Assembly: GCA_017512725.1 (NCBI GenBank)
Contig: JAFWEW010000008.1
Span: 1 to 54,162, forward strand
Direction: 5' to 3'
DNA length: 54,162 bases
DNA from: Solobacterium sp.
Lineage (GTDB): Bacteria > Bacillota_I > Bacilli_A > Erysipelotrichales > Erysipelotrichaceae
The notes under the pieces were generated by a model. That model saw nothing but the letters and a program-made list of their open reading frames with translations. It searched no databases and had not been told where the DNA came from. Positions 14,223 to 23,526 of this stretch are shown here, in pieces. The translations under genes and the position numbers were made by a program. Each line of letters starts with the position of its first letter. Position 1 is the first letter of the stretch.

Positions 14223-17200
14223 TGGAAATGGATGTCAATCAGCGTCTTGCGGTTGAAACAACCGGGAAAAACATTCTGGTCAGTGCCTCCGCAGGAGCCG
14301 GAAAGACCCGTGTTCTTGTTGAACGGCTCGTGAAGCGATGTGTAAAGGACCGGATCGGAATGGACGAGATTCTCGCAGTCACCTTTACGGAAGCAGCGGC
14401 GGCAGAAATGAAAAACCGGATTGCCGCTTCTCTGCAGGAACTTTCGATTAATCCTTCCTCAGAGGAAGAGGAAGAATGGATCCGGAAACAGATCGTGCTG
14501 CTCAGCAACGCAGATATCACAACAATCGACAGCTTCTGTCTGAACCTGATCAGAAAGTATTGCAGCGTGATCGGCCTGGACCCGGCTGTAACACGAAATG
14601 TTCTGGATGAGAGCAGCCGTCAGACACTTCTGGATGAGGCATTCCAGAAAGCACTCATCCGTCACAATGCGATTCATCATGATGAACTGCTTTATCTTTT
14701 GAAGACTTCAAGTCCGCGCAGTGAAGACTATGACACTTTGAAAACGATGATTACTGCAATCATCAATCAGTGTCAGCAGCATGAATCCGCTTCTGAATGG
14801 TTCAGCCGCATTCGTGTTTCCTATGATAATATCCACACGCTGAATGATCTGCCTGAGGAAGCGTCTTCTGCTTTTTTCGATCGTCTGAAGTTTGAATACG
14901 ATGCGATCTGCACGCTTCTGGATCAGATGATCCAACTGGCTTCCTCCAGTGAGAAACTCAGCAAAAAAGCAAAGGATCTTAAGGAAGCACAGAATCTCCT
15001 GCTTTCCTGCAGCGATGCACTGAACGATCACAATTATGATCATTTCCGCCAGCTGTTTCTTGCCTTCGGGGCTGACCAGAAAACGCCTGCCGATACAAAG
15101 GCAGCAGAATACACGGAACTGCGGAAATACTTTTACAAGAAGTGCGACACCCTTACCGGGATCCTTTATGACTCGGATGTGCTGATCAAAGATATCAAAG
15201 ATCTTTCTCCGGTCGTTCATCTGCTGTGTGATCTCTGCGAAGATACCATGACGACTTTTCAGAAGGCCAAACTGAAAACCGCATCGATGGATTTTGTCGA
15301 TATGGAACACTATGCCTGGGAGATTCTGAAACGGAACAACTGGGAAGTTGCCAGACTGTTCAAAAACCGTCTGAAAGAAGTAATGGTAGATGAATTCCAG
15401 GACACGTCTCTGCTTCAGGACAGCATCATTAAAGCAGTCGCTCCGGAAGGAACGATCTTCCGGGTCGGCGATGTAAAGCAGTCCATTTATCGCTTCCGCG
15501 GCGCAAGACCTGCACTGATGCGTTCGCTGATGAGTGATCCGGATGTTTTCAATATCACACTGGACCATAATTATCGTTCTTATGAAAAGATCATCCGTTT
15601 TTCAAATCTCCTGTTCTCACGTCTGATGAATCTTGGCGGTGAGGATGCGTATACAGACCGGGATATTGTCTCCCCCGGAACAGAGCGGCAGAACCAGCCG
15701 GATTCTCAGCCGATTCAGCTGATCCTGATTCAGAAGACCGAACCCGACGAGCAGGAAGAGGATGAGTCTTTGGATAAGGAGTCGGAAGCCATTAAGGATA
15801 AGACCATGAAGGCAGAATGGATTGCCAATGAAATGATCCGTCTTCATGAAAACGGCCGTCACTGGAACGAGTTTGCGGTTCTTGTCCGCTCCCATGCGGA
15901 AAAAAGCATTCTGCGCAGAGTATTCAATGCCGCCCATATCCCTGCTTTGATTGATGTCCGGGAAGGCTTTTACAACAGTGATCTCTGTCTGTATATCCTT
16001 GCGGTACTGTCCTGTATTACGGATCCTGCGGATGATGTTGCTCTGCTGACGGTTCTTTCCGGGGAACTGTTTGAACTGCCGGATGAACTGCTTGCCCAGT
16101 GGAAACTCTCCTGCGGTTCTGTCCGCAAAGGCGCTTCATTAAACCGGCCCGATATTTTTGAATGGTTTTCGCATCTTCAGGAAACCGCAGAAAAATCTCT
16201 GTACGATGTTCTGAATGAGATTGCACTGTATAACCGGTTCTATGAAAAACTCCGGGAAAGTGAAAAAGCGAATTTTGACTTTCTGTATGAAAAGACTTCT
16301 GCAATGTCTTCTTCCCTCTTTACGCTTCATGATCTGAAACGGATGATGGAAACCGGCACAGAAGAAAAATCCTCTGCAGCAGTGATCCGCAGCAGAGATG
16401 ATGATACCGTCACCGTTACCACAATTCATCAGTCCAAGGGACTCCAGTATAAAGTGGTATTCCTCTGGGGAAGCGGAAAAAATCCGATGATGGATTCGAA
16501 AAACCAGCTGATCCTTGATGATTCGGTCGGACTGGGACTGAAGCATTATGATCTGCCCTGGCATACCAGCCGTCCTTCCCTGTTCCGTATTGGTGCGGAA
16601 CACCGGCAGAACATCGCAGACGTGGAAGAATACACCCGTGTACTGTATGTCGCTCTGACCCGTGCGGAAGAAACCATGTATATCGTCGATCTCAAACCGA
16701 ATGAACAGAGTTATGCGGAAGATCTTACGCTGATGCATCTCGCGAAGCGGAAGGGAATTACCGGTCTTATTACCACAGCAATGCAGACAGTTTCTGACCT
16801 GTATGAGGTTCACCACGTTTATCCGGAAGAGCTGATGCGTGCTCCGTTTCTTGAAACCCGATATACCGATATCCTTCCTCAATATGACAATGATTATCCG
16901 GTACTCGGAGCGCTGCTGCGGCCAAGTGAACATGAAATTGACGCACTTCCTTCTCTTTCCCCCGGTGAATTATCGAAAGGAACCCGCTATGGAACGATGA
17001 TCCATGAGACAATTGCTTCCCTTCCGGACCGCATGTGGAACAAAGATGATTTTTCTTCCGATGTGCTGCGGGAAACCGACATTGCCCATATTCTGGCATT
17101 TGGTAATTCCAATCTTTACCGGAAAGCATTAACGATGCAGATCCGCAAGGAAATGCCGTTCTATGCGGAAGACCCGGAAAACGGATCAAGGCTCATGGGT

Positions 17201-17404
17201 GTCATGGACTTTGTGGCATTCGGAGAAGATGAAATCCTGCTGATTGATTTCAAAACCGATTCTGCGTCCATGGAAGAAATCCGCAGACGCTACAGCAGTC
17301 AGCTCAACATCTACCGCAGAGCACTCCAGATACTGCGGCCCGGCATTCCGGTAACTGCTTATGCCTGGAGCCTCCATAACAGTGAGGCCATCGAAATACG
17401 GTAA
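14222..17404 (+). CDS. addA: ATP-dependent helicase/nuclease subunit A (AddA)
   Basis: AddA is the UvrD-type motor and second nuclease of AddAB. Visible motifs: Walker A SASAGAGKT (about residues 20-28), motif Ia region ITTIDSFC, Walker B VDEFQDTS, motif III GDVKQSIYRFRGA, motif V TTIHQSKGLQ, motif VI YVALTRAEE, and C-terminal nuclease residues GVMDFVAF with IDFKTDS. At 1060 residues it is somewhat shorter than the usual 1200. The start ATG overlaps the addB stop by one base, so the genes are translationally coupled. Confidence 0.96.
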   Translation: MEMDVNQRLAVETTGKNILVSASAGAGKTRVLVERLVKRCVKDRIGMDEILAVTFTEAAAAEMKNRIAASLQELSINPSSEEEEEWIRKQIVLLSNADITTIDSFCLNLIRKYCSVIGLDPAVTRNVLDESSRQTLLDEAFQKALIRHNAIHHDELLYLLKTSSPRSEDYDTLKTMITAIINQCQQHESASEWFSRIRVSYDNIHTLNDLPEEASSAFFDRLKFEYDAICTLLDQMIQLASSSEKLSKKAKDLKEAQNLLLSCSDALNDHNYDHFRQLFLAFGADQKTPADTKAAEYTELRKYFYKKCDTLTGILYDSDVLIKDIKDLSPVVHLLCDLCEDTMTTFQKAKLKTASMDFVDMEHYAWEILKRNNWEVARLFKNRLKEVMVDEFQDTSLLQDSIIKAVAPEGTIFRVGDVKQSIYRFRGARPALMRSLMSDPDVFNITLDHNYRSYEKIIRFSNLLFSRLMNLGGEDAYTDRDIVSPGTERQNQPDSQPIQLILIQKTEPDEQEEDESLDKESEAIKDKTMKAEWIANEMIRLHENGRHWNEFAVLVRSHAEKSILRRVFNAAHIPALIDVREGFYNSDLCLYILAVLSCITDPADDVALLTVLSGELFELPDELLAQWKLSCGSVRKGASLNRPDIFEWFSHLQETAEKSLYDVLNEIALYNRFYEKLRESEKANFDFLYEKTSAMSSSLFTLHDLKRMMETGTEEKSSAAVIRSRDDDTVTVTTIHQSKGLQYKVVFLWGSGKNPMMDSKNQLILDDSVGLGLKHYDLPWHTSRPSLFRIGAEHRQNIADVEEYTRVLYVALTRAEETMYIVDLKPNEQSYAEDLTLMHLAKRKGITGLITTAMQTVSDLYEVHHVYPEELMRAPFLETRYTDILPQYDNDYPVLGALLRPSEHEIDALPSLSPGELSKGTRYGTMIHETIASLPDRMWNKDDFSSDVLRETDIAHILAFGNSNLYRKALTMQIRKEMPFYAEDPENGSRLMGVMDFVAFGEDEILLIDFKTDSASMEEIRRRYSSQLNIYRRALQILRPGIPVTAYAWSLHNSEAIEIR

Positions 17405-17452
17405 CGGACTTTTGACAGATCCTTCCGCCGGACTTATCAGCTGCCCATAAAG

Positions 17453-17503
17453 AAAAAGGAGTGAAGCTGTGTGTGTTTTGTTCACAGAGCTTTACTCCTT
17501 TTT
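17453..17503. terminator. Bidirectional terminator between addA and a membrane protein gene
   Basis: AAAGGAGT...ACTCCTTT with nested GAAGCT/AGCTTT pairing is followed by TTTTTT on the plus strand and preceded by an A-run, so it can serve convergent transcripts of addA and the minus-strand gene. Confidence 0.9.
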
Positions 17504-17506
17504 TCA

Positions 17507-17992
17507 TCAGTGCTGTGAATCATCTTTCGGCGCAAAGAACCGGATCAGATAATAGACTGCCATTCCCAGCATGACCAATGCGCCGATGATCAGCATGTAA
17601 TACCCGGATGAAAGTTTGAAGTAGTCTTCCGGTTTGAAGATACTGTCCAGCCCGGATGCCTGAAGCAGATCCTTTGCCTTTTTATACTCATTCAGCGCCC
17701 GCAGGGCTTTTGGCACAAACAGTGCGAAGAAGATAACACCGCAGGCACTGTAGCCAACTTTCGGTATTTTCGGAATCACAATTACTGCGATTGCCAGAAG
17801 ACACAGGATCCGTGTGATCATCACCTGCCGGTCCAGAGAAAGATCATGAAGATTAAACGGATAGTTCAGACCAAACAGACTGAACCTTCCTATTTCCATA
17901 AACGTTCCCGCAAACAGAATGCCCGCACCGATAATCGCTGCAATTGCAGGTACTGAGAAAAGATCCTTCCAGTCTTCCCGTTTGTTATCCAT
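17507..17992 (-). CDS. Integral membrane protein of unknown function
   Basis: This 161-residue protein has hydrophobic segments at about residues 14-33, 60-77, 80-95 and 132-152, so about four membrane spans, ending with a short polar tail. I do not recognise a family. GGGAGG lies upstream of the ATG. It follows the M20 hydrolase gene by 24 bp and is probably its operon partner. Confidence 0.75.
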   Translation of the reverse strand: MDNKREDWKDLFSVPAIAAIIGAGILFAGTFMEIGRFSLFGLNYPFNLHDLSLDRQVMITRILCLLAIAVIVIPKIPKVGYSACGVIFFALFVPKALRALNEYKKAKDLLQASGLDSIFKPEDYFKLSSGYYMLIIGALVMLGMAVYYLIRFFAPKDDSQH

Positions 17993-18016
17993 TGTTGTCT
18001 GCCTCCCCGGGAAATC

Positions 18017-19282
18017 TTACCCGTTCAGATAATTCATATATTCCTCATACGTCATATGAGGCACATAGTTCTTCTTTACTTCCTCTACCTTTTCCGGATG
18101 TTCCAGAAGATCCGCAACGATCGATGCCAGAAGCTTGGCCGGTACGATATAAACCTCTTCCGGATCACGGATTGCAAAATCCTTACCGTGGATCGCTCCT
18201 TCAAATCCGCTGTAGCCAAACTGAATAACCGGTTTGAACATGCAAACATCACCGACATCTCCTGCCGCCGGACTCATTTCTCCGTGCAGGATCTCGTCTG
18301 GCTCTGCAAACGCAAGCATATGTTCATAAACCACTTTATTCAGTGTTTCATCCTGATGGAACGGCAGATAACCGGGAGTATCTTCCACTGTCACACTGCC
18401 GCCGATCGCAGCCGCACAGCATTCCGCCGCATTGGTTACTCTGCGGTTCAGATCGATTACCACATCCGGATTAACCGAACGGACATAGCATTCATAAATC
18501 ACTTTATCCGGAATGGAATTAACGGTATTGCCTCCATAAGCAATCATGCCGTGGAACCGGACCACATCCTCATCCCGGAAGGTTTCTCTCAGCATGTTTA
18601 CCGCATTGAGAAACAGCGTGCATTCATTCAGGGCATTGATTCCCTTATCCGGGAGTGCAGCCGCATGACTGGCCTTTCCGTGAAAGGTGATTTTCTTATA
18701 GATGAATCCGCTCAGTACAGATCCGACACTGAAGCGATATCCTGTACTGTTCATCGCATGGAAATGCAGAATGACATCCGCATCATCAAACAGGTGTTCT
18801 GCCAGCATATTCTGTTTTCCGGAACAGCAGCGGATCTTCCCTTCCTTTACCAGGCTTTTGCGGTATTCCATATCCGTAAACTCTTCTGCCGGTGTAAAGT
18901 AGACCGTCACTTTTCCCAAAAGATCCTTCATGGTTTCCTTCAACGCCGTTAATGCACCCACTGCGATCACAAGCTGCGTAGAATGCCCGCATGCATGCGC
19001 AGCACCGGTTTCCGGATCTGCAAACGGATGTCCCGGAGTCGGGATTGCATCCAGTTCGGCAAGGATGCCAATATGCGGACTTCCTTCCCCGATTGATACC
19101 GAGAAACCGGTAATATCAAATTCCTTTTCAACTTTGATGCCATATTGCGAAAGCCATTTTTTCAGGTGTTCTGCGGTTTTAAACTCCTTAAACCCGAGTT
19201 CCGGACAGGCAAACAGCGTATTGCCAAGTGCCAGCAGTTCTTCGCGATGATCATCAATATACTGAATCAGATTATTATCCAT
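18017..19282 (-). CDS. M20-family amidohydrolase/metallopeptidase (M20D-like)
   Basis: The protein has the two-domain M20 architecture. Metal-ligand motifs are visible: AHACGHS (about residues 91-97), TPAEEF (about 130) and HGKASHAA at the start of the dimerisation domain. M20D enzymes cleave N-acyl or aminoacyl amide bonds, such as N-acetyl-amino acids, indole conjugates or p-aminobenzoyl-glutamate; the substrate here is not fixed by sequence. Length (421 residues) is typical. It lies 28 bp downstream of a cyclase-family hydrolase gene, so both may act on the same amide-containing compound. Confidence 0.85.
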   Translation of the reverse strand: MDNNLIQYIDDHREELLALGNTLFACPELGFKEFKTAEHLKKWLSQYGIKVEKEFDITGFSVSIGEGSPHIGILAELDAIPTPGHPFADPETGAAHACGHSTQLVIAVGALTALKETMKDLLGKVTVYFTPAEEFTDMEYRKSLVKEGKIRCCSGKQNMLAEHLFDDADVILHFHAMNSTGYRFSVGSVLSGFIYKKITFHGKASHAAALPDKGINALNECTLFLNAVNMLRETFRDEDVVRFHGMIAYGGNTVNSIPDKVIYECYVRSVNPDVVIDLNRRVTNAAECCAAAIGGSVTVEDTPGYLPFHQDETLNKVVYEHMLAFAEPDEILHGEMSPAAGDVGDVCMFKPVIQFGYSGFEGAIHGKDFAIRDPEEVYIVPAKLLASIVADLLEHPEKVEEVKKNYVPHMTYEEYMNYLNG

Positions 19283-19310
19283 AACTGAAACCTTCCTTTT
19301 TTCAATACCA

Positions 19311-19859
19311 TTATACTTCCGCGATCACTCTGCACGGCAATCCGGTAGCGCCAATCAGCCGCATCGGGTAAATATTTACCGTACATTCATCGGTTATCTT
19401 CAGCACTTCCGAAAGACTGCAGAGATTCTCTACTGCAAATACATTTCGTTCTGCACAGAACCGGTCATATTCCGTATGTTCCTTCCCTCTGCGCATGCCC
19501 GCAAAATCCAGTCCGATCACAGAAATGTTGTATTCCGTCAGTGTTCGGATCAGCTCTTTCGAAAGCTGTGGATGGCTGTGCCGGTATTGTTCTGAACCAT
19601 ATTCAAACTTCTCAATGAATCCCGAACAGAAAAGCACTGCCATTCCTTCTTTGATCCGCGCAGGGTCGATATCTTCCACGGTGATCTCACGTCCCGAAAT
19701 ATCCCGTACATCAAACAGAATTGCGTTCCGTCTTGTATATTCCAAAGGAAAGACCTGTTCCATGACATCAAAATGTGTTCCGATATGTCCTTTCAGTTCC
19801 CCTTTGTTTCCTTCGCTCAATACAGATATATCAACTGGCAGTGTCAGATCGATCAACAT
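19311..19859 (-). CDS. Cyclase-family (kynurenine formamidase-like) metal hydrolase
   Basis: The family motif HxGTHxD is present as HIGTHFD near residue 26, and the protein opens with MLIDLTLPVDIS, the usual N-terminus. Members hydrolyse formamides, arylformamides or cyclic amides with a divalent metal. The length of 182 residues is slightly short. The start at 19859 is preceded by AGGAAAGGAAGGGG; an alternative ATG at 19913 with AGGA would add 18 polar residues. It forms an operon with the M20 hydrolase and the membrane protein. Confidence 0.75.
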   Translation of the reverse strand: MLIDLTLPVDISVLSEGNKGELKGHIGTHFDVMEQVFPLEYTRRNAILFDVRDISGREITVEDIDPARIKEGMAVLFCSGFIEKFEYGSEQYRHSHPQLSKELIRTLTEYNISVIGLDFAGMRRGKEHTEYDRFCAERNVFAVENLCSLSEVLKITDECTVNIYPMRLIGATGLPCRVIAEV

Positions 19860-19951
19860 AAACCCCTTCCTTTCCTGTCTGAAAGCAGATTCCTCTGATT
19901 CTGCATGATTCATTCGTTCCTGACTCATGGATTTCTGAAACTGCCCGGCAA

Positions 19952-19976
19952 AAACAAAAGGGCGCAAGCGCCCTTG
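19952..19976 (-). terminator. Terminator of the DUF349 gene
   Basis: On the minus strand AAGGGCG-CTTG-CGCCCTT is followed by TTGTTTTT, 13 bp after the stop codon. Confidence 0.9.
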
Positions 19977-19988
19977 AATCCAGAATCA

Positions 19989-21353
19989 TCAGCCTGCGAT
20001 CTTGTCTTTTAATGCGCTGATTGCGTTTTCGAGATCACTGATCTGTGACTTCTTGATATAAACGTCTTTTTCAAACCCTTCTTTCATCGCAGGGGTTTCA
20101 GCAATTCCGATCCGGTATTCCAGATCTTCGAGCTGATTGGTGAGCGACTTCAGACGTGCCTCTTTTTCATCAAGCTCTGTCTGCAGCTTGGCAACCGCAA
20201 TTGCTTTCTTGCCGGCCCAGAATACTTCCTTGGCTTCATTGAATTCATTCCAGAGACGATCGTTTTCTTCCCGTCCGGAATAGCCGGCTGCTCTCCACTC
20301 AACATCAAGTGCCTTCATGCGATCCGTATTTTCACGGGTATAAGATTCTTCTGCAGCAATCTTCTTCGCTTCTTCAATCAGCTTATTCTTGGCATCGATG
20401 CTCTGTCTGAACTTCTCATTGCGCTCATTAAAGAATTCCTTGCGCTTGGTATAGAACTCATCGCGAACCGCATTGAACTCCTCCCAGAGGGTATCATCAA
20501 ATTCACGTCCTGCAGAACCGGCAGCTTTCCAGTCACTGAACAGTCCGTTCAGCTGATCTCCTGCTGCTTTCCAGTTGGAAACATTGGCAAGCAGATTCTT
20601 TGCGCTTTCAATAATCTGAGCCTTCTTCTCCTTCGCAGCAGCCCGGTTGGTATCCAGATTGTCGAAGAACTCCTTGCGGCGGCGGTCAATATCTTTCTGA
20701 AGATCACTGATCTGCTTTGCAAATTCACGGTCCTTTTCTTCTCCGGCAGAACCGATCTCCATCAGCTCTTCCCGGAGTTTCCCTGCAGCAGCTTTCGCTT
20801 CCTTGAAGTTTGTGAGTTCTGCAATCGCCGCAATCTTATCTACAACAGCCTGCTTGGCAGCTGTGTTATCACGGATCGCTTCTGCGCGAGGCGCATATTC
20901 TGCCAGAGCTCTTGCAAAACGCTTTTCAAGCTCTGCATCCTTCGGCGTATTCCAGTTCTTCATCGCATCCCATTCCGCTTTGATGGCATCGAGTTTCTCC
21001 TGGCCATCTTCGCCTTCATAGTCCCGTGCGATTTCTTCTGCATTCCGGCAAAGAACCTGCTTCTGACGAAGCTGTTCTTCCATGACATTCACTGCGTCAT
21101 CTTTATATTCGGTTCCATACTCGGTTTCACCGCCTTCCGCATTTGAATGCGTCCAGCTGAACATGGTATAGTCACCGCCGCAGTCAATACCGTACCAGCG
21201 TCCATGTCCGTCATTTTCGCCGTCTCTCGGTTCCACTGCATTTCCATCTGCGTCTTTGGCACCGTAGAGAATCTCTACAACATAACCGCCAAACGCTTTA
21301 TGCTCTCTTCTTCTTTCCTTCAGCTTTTCGTCATTAAACACAGGTCTGTTCAT
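19989..21353 (-). CDS. DUF349-repeat coiled-coil protein
   Basis: This 454-residue protein has an N-terminal domain (about 1-90) with Gly/Trp/Tyr-rich segments such as YGIDCGGDYTMFSW, then a long charged helical region with repeated DUF349 units, recognisable from WKAAGSAGREFDDTLWEEFN (about 265) and WRAAGYSGREENDRLWNEFN (about 345), and a C-terminal coiled coil. DUF349 proteins are poorly characterised helical-bundle proteins. The ribosome site is AGGGGG. It is monocistronic. The N-terminal domain is not one I can name, and its pairing with DUF349 repeats may be lineage-specific. Confidence 0.8.
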   Translation of the reverse strand: MNRPVFNDEKLKERRREHKAFGGYVVEILYGAKDADGNAVEPRDGENDGHGRWYGIDCGGDYTMFSWTHSNAEGGETEYGTEYKDDAVNVMEEQLRQKQVLCRNAEEIARDYEGEDGQEKLDAIKAEWDAMKNWNTPKDAELEKRFARALAEYAPRAEAIRDNTAAKQAVVDKIAAIAELTNFKEAKAAAGKLREELMEIGSAGEEKDREFAKQISDLQKDIDRRRKEFFDNLDTNRAAAKEKKAQIIESAKNLLANVSNWKAAGDQLNGLFSDWKAAGSAGREFDDTLWEEFNAVRDEFYTKRKEFFNERNEKFRQSIDAKNKLIEEAKKIAAEESYTRENTDRMKALDVEWRAAGYSGREENDRLWNEFNEAKEVFWAGKKAIAVAKLQTELDEKEARLKSLTNQLEDLEYRIGIAETPAMKEGFEKDVYIKKSQISDLENAISALKDKIAG

Positions 21354-21431
21354 TCCATTGCCCCCTTGAAGTATCTAGTGAATATTATTTCACATTTTTT
21401 CATATGTGACTAATTAAAAACACATGCATGT

Positions 21432-22232
21432 TTACTGAATTTCGTATTCAAACAGCACGGTTTCGTGCTCAACACCCTCCGCATCCTTCTCATATACCGA
21501 TACGGTTCGCGGCGTAACATCGGCAGTCTCACTGTAGCGGGTATATGACGTTTCCGTGATTTCGTCCTGCGTACGGACGGTTACCCGGTAATAGGCTTCC
21601 TGCTCATTGTCACCGACTTTCTGGATTTCCGGATTCTCAAGAAGCTGGATATCGATCAGCTTCACACTGCCGTCTTCAACGACCATCGTCCGCAGGATGG
21701 AATATACCCCCTGTTTCACAAGTCGTGAGAAATCATTATAGATACCGGGATTCAGTGCCTTCCCGTCGACAATGACAAACCACTGCAGATCATCTGCCGC
21801 TTTCTGCGGATCCATCGTCATATCCGCATCTTTGATGGAGCCAAGCTCCCAGGCAACCTCATCATCTCCGGTCCAACCCGCACAGGCATTGCCGTTCTGA
21901 AAATGAAAGGTAACACTGGCCGGTACCCCGCCGGAAGTCTCATATCCTTCCAGAGAAATATCGCTGTCTTTCAGATAATAATAGGTTTTCCCGTAGCACT
22001 TTGTCTCTTCTCCGGAATGGAGCGCATTTTCACTGTCCTTTGCCAGAGCATAGGCACTGCGCACACCGCTGAACGTCACACTGCTGTCGGTTTTGCCCGT
22101 AAACCAGGTACCAAACGGCACCCGCCAGGTGTGATTGGCATCGTCCGTTCCGTTTACTGTAACAAACGGCATGAAATACAATGCCGCAAGAATCAATACC
22201 GCCGCTAAGATTTTCTTCAGCGTGCTGCTCAT
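21432..22232 (-). CDS. Membrane-anchored extracytoplasmic protein of unknown function
   Basis: A single hydrophobic stretch at about residues 6-22 (ILAAVLILAALYFMPF) lacks a lipobox and may be a signal anchor. The remaining 240 residues are polar and beta-rich (many Thr, Val, Tyr, Asp), suggesting an exported domain. I recognise no family. Its start overlaps the rpiB stop by 4 nt, so it belongs to the lgt-rpiB operon and is its last gene. Confidence 0.7.
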   Translation of the reverse strand: MSSTLKKILAAVLILAALYFMPFVTVNGTDDANHTWRVPFGTWFTGKTDSSVTFSGVRSAYALAKDSENALHSGEETKCYGKTYYYLKDSDISLEGYETSGGVPASVTFHFQNGNACAGWTGDDEVAWELGSIKDADMTMDPQKAADDLQWFVIVDGKALNPGIYNDFSRLVKQGVYSILRTMVVEDGSVKLIDIQLLENPEIQKVGDNEQEAYYRVTVRTQDEITETSYTRYSETADVTPRTVSVYEKDAEGVEHETVLFEYEIQ

Positions 22233-22687
22233 TGAGCCCCTCTGTTGCGGCGTTCGATTTCCATAATCAGATCAACACGGTGTGCATGTCTGCCGCCTTC
22301 AAACTGTGCATTCAGGAATTCTTCAATCAGAAGTTTTGCCGTTTCGGTTCCAATCACGCGGGCACCAAAGCACAGAATATTGCAGTTATTGTGCAGACGG
22401 GAGTATCTGGCCGTATAGGCGTCCGAGCAGACACAGGCACGGATCCCGTTCACCTTGTTGCAGGCAAGGCTGATGCCAAGACCGGTACCGCAGACAGCGA
22501 TTCCAAGATCCGCATTGCCGCTCGCTACCATATTGGCAACCATTTCACCAATAATCGGATAATCCACTGCCTTTTCTTCGTCGGTTCCGACATTGATCAC
22601 TTCATAGCCCTTTTCCTCAATGAAGGGAATCAGTTCCTTTTTCATCTGTACAGCACTGTGATCATTTCCGAATACGATTTTTTTCAT
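22229..22687 (-). CDS. rpiB: Ribose-5-phosphate isomerase B
   Basis: RpiB interconverts ribose 5-phosphate and ribulose 5-phosphate in the pentose phosphate pathway. The protein starts MKKIVFGNDHSA and contains the family motifs AVCGTGLGISLACNK and NNCNILCFGARVIG; the Cys of CGTG (about residue 66) is the general base of this family. At 152 residues it is a normal RpiB/LacAB-type protein, and genes of this type can be misnamed as galactose-6-phosphate isomerase subunits. It follows lgt after 5 nt. Confidence 0.92.
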   Translation of the reverse strand: MKKIVFGNDHSAVQMKKELIPFIEEKGYEVINVGTDEEKAVDYPIIGEMVANMVASGNADLGIAVCGTGLGISLACNKVNGIRACVCSDAYTARYSRLHNNCNILCFGARVIGTETAKLLIEEFLNAQFEGGRHAHRVDLIMEIERRNRGAQ

Positions 22688-22692
22688 AATCT

Positions 22693-23448
22693 TTACCCTG
22701 CTTTCTTCTCCCTGTTCCGGGAAACATATATTACGATCAGTCCTGCGATCAACATAAATATTGAAATGAACTGTGAAGTAGATAATCCAAATAAGAAGCC
22801 GCGGGATTCATCCCCTCGGAAGAATTCAAGAATGAACCTGCCGACGCTGTAAAGTACCAGATAAAGACCGGCGGTCATCGGCCGTGTCTTCTCATTACAG
22901 TAGGTTTTGTAAAGAATATAGAACAACACGAAATCCCCGAAGGAAGAGATCAGCTGTGTCGGAATCAGTTTGACTCCTGCCGGAGCAAGCGATCCTTCCG
23001 GGAATACCACTCCAAGCCCGGTTGTTTCCTTGCCATAGCAGCATCCTGCAAAAAAGCAGCCGATTCTGCCGAATCCCTGTGCCAGCGCAACTGCCGGCAA
23101 CATCAGATTTGCATAGGCCGGAAAGGAAATCTTCCGGAATTTACACCACAGCCATCCGCCCAGAAGACCGCCAAGAATCCCTCCGTAGACGACCCAGCCG
23201 TCGGCGCCAAGATATGCCAGAGGATTCTTCAGAAACGCGTTCCAGTTTGTCAGTACAAATGTGATCTTACTGCCAAGAAACCCTGTGATCAGGCAGACAA
23301 ACACAAGATTATCGACTTCATTCGGATCCAGCCCATATTTTTTAGCCATGCGCTCTCCATAGAAAAACGCCATCAGGATCCCGATTGCAATCATTACTCC
23401 GTATCCATGGATCGTTATTGACCCAATTCTTAACCAGTCATTAAACAT
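22693..23448 (-). CDS. lgt: Prolipoprotein diacylglyceryl transferase
   Basis: Lgt transfers diacylglycerol from phosphatidylglycerol to the lipobox Cys of prolipoproteins in the cytoplasmic membrane. The Lgt signature GRIGCFFAGCCYG lies near residue 125, preceded by GGLLGGWLW, and about seven hydrophobic segments are visible. Length (251) is within family range. The start has GGAGG 6 nt upstream. It is the first gene of lgt-rpiB-(exported protein). Confidence 0.95.
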   Translation of the reverse strand: MFNDWLRIGSITIHGYGVMIAIGILMAFFYGERMAKKYGLDPNEVDNLVFVCLITGFLGSKITFVLTNWNAFLKNPLAYLGADGWVVYGGILGGLLGGWLWCKFRKISFPAYANLMLPAVALAQGFGRIGCFFAGCCYGKETTGLGVVFPEGSLAPAGVKLIPTQLISSFGDFVLFYILYKTYCNEKTRPMTAGLYLVLYSVGRFILEFFRGDESRGFLFGLSTSQFISIFMLIAGLIVIYVSRNREKKAG

Positions 23449-23483
23449 ATAGCCTCCAACGGATATTATAAAAGGAATACTCT

Positions 23484-23519
23484 TCGAAAGAAAAGAACCC
23501 GGGAGTTCTCACTCCCGGG
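23484..23519 (-). terminator. Terminator of the DUF308 gene
   Basis: On the minus strand CCCGGGAGT-GAGA-ACTCCCGGG is a perfect 9-bp stem with a GAGA tetraloop, followed by TTCTTTTCTTT. Confidence 0.92.
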
Positions 23520-23526
23520 ACAGGAA

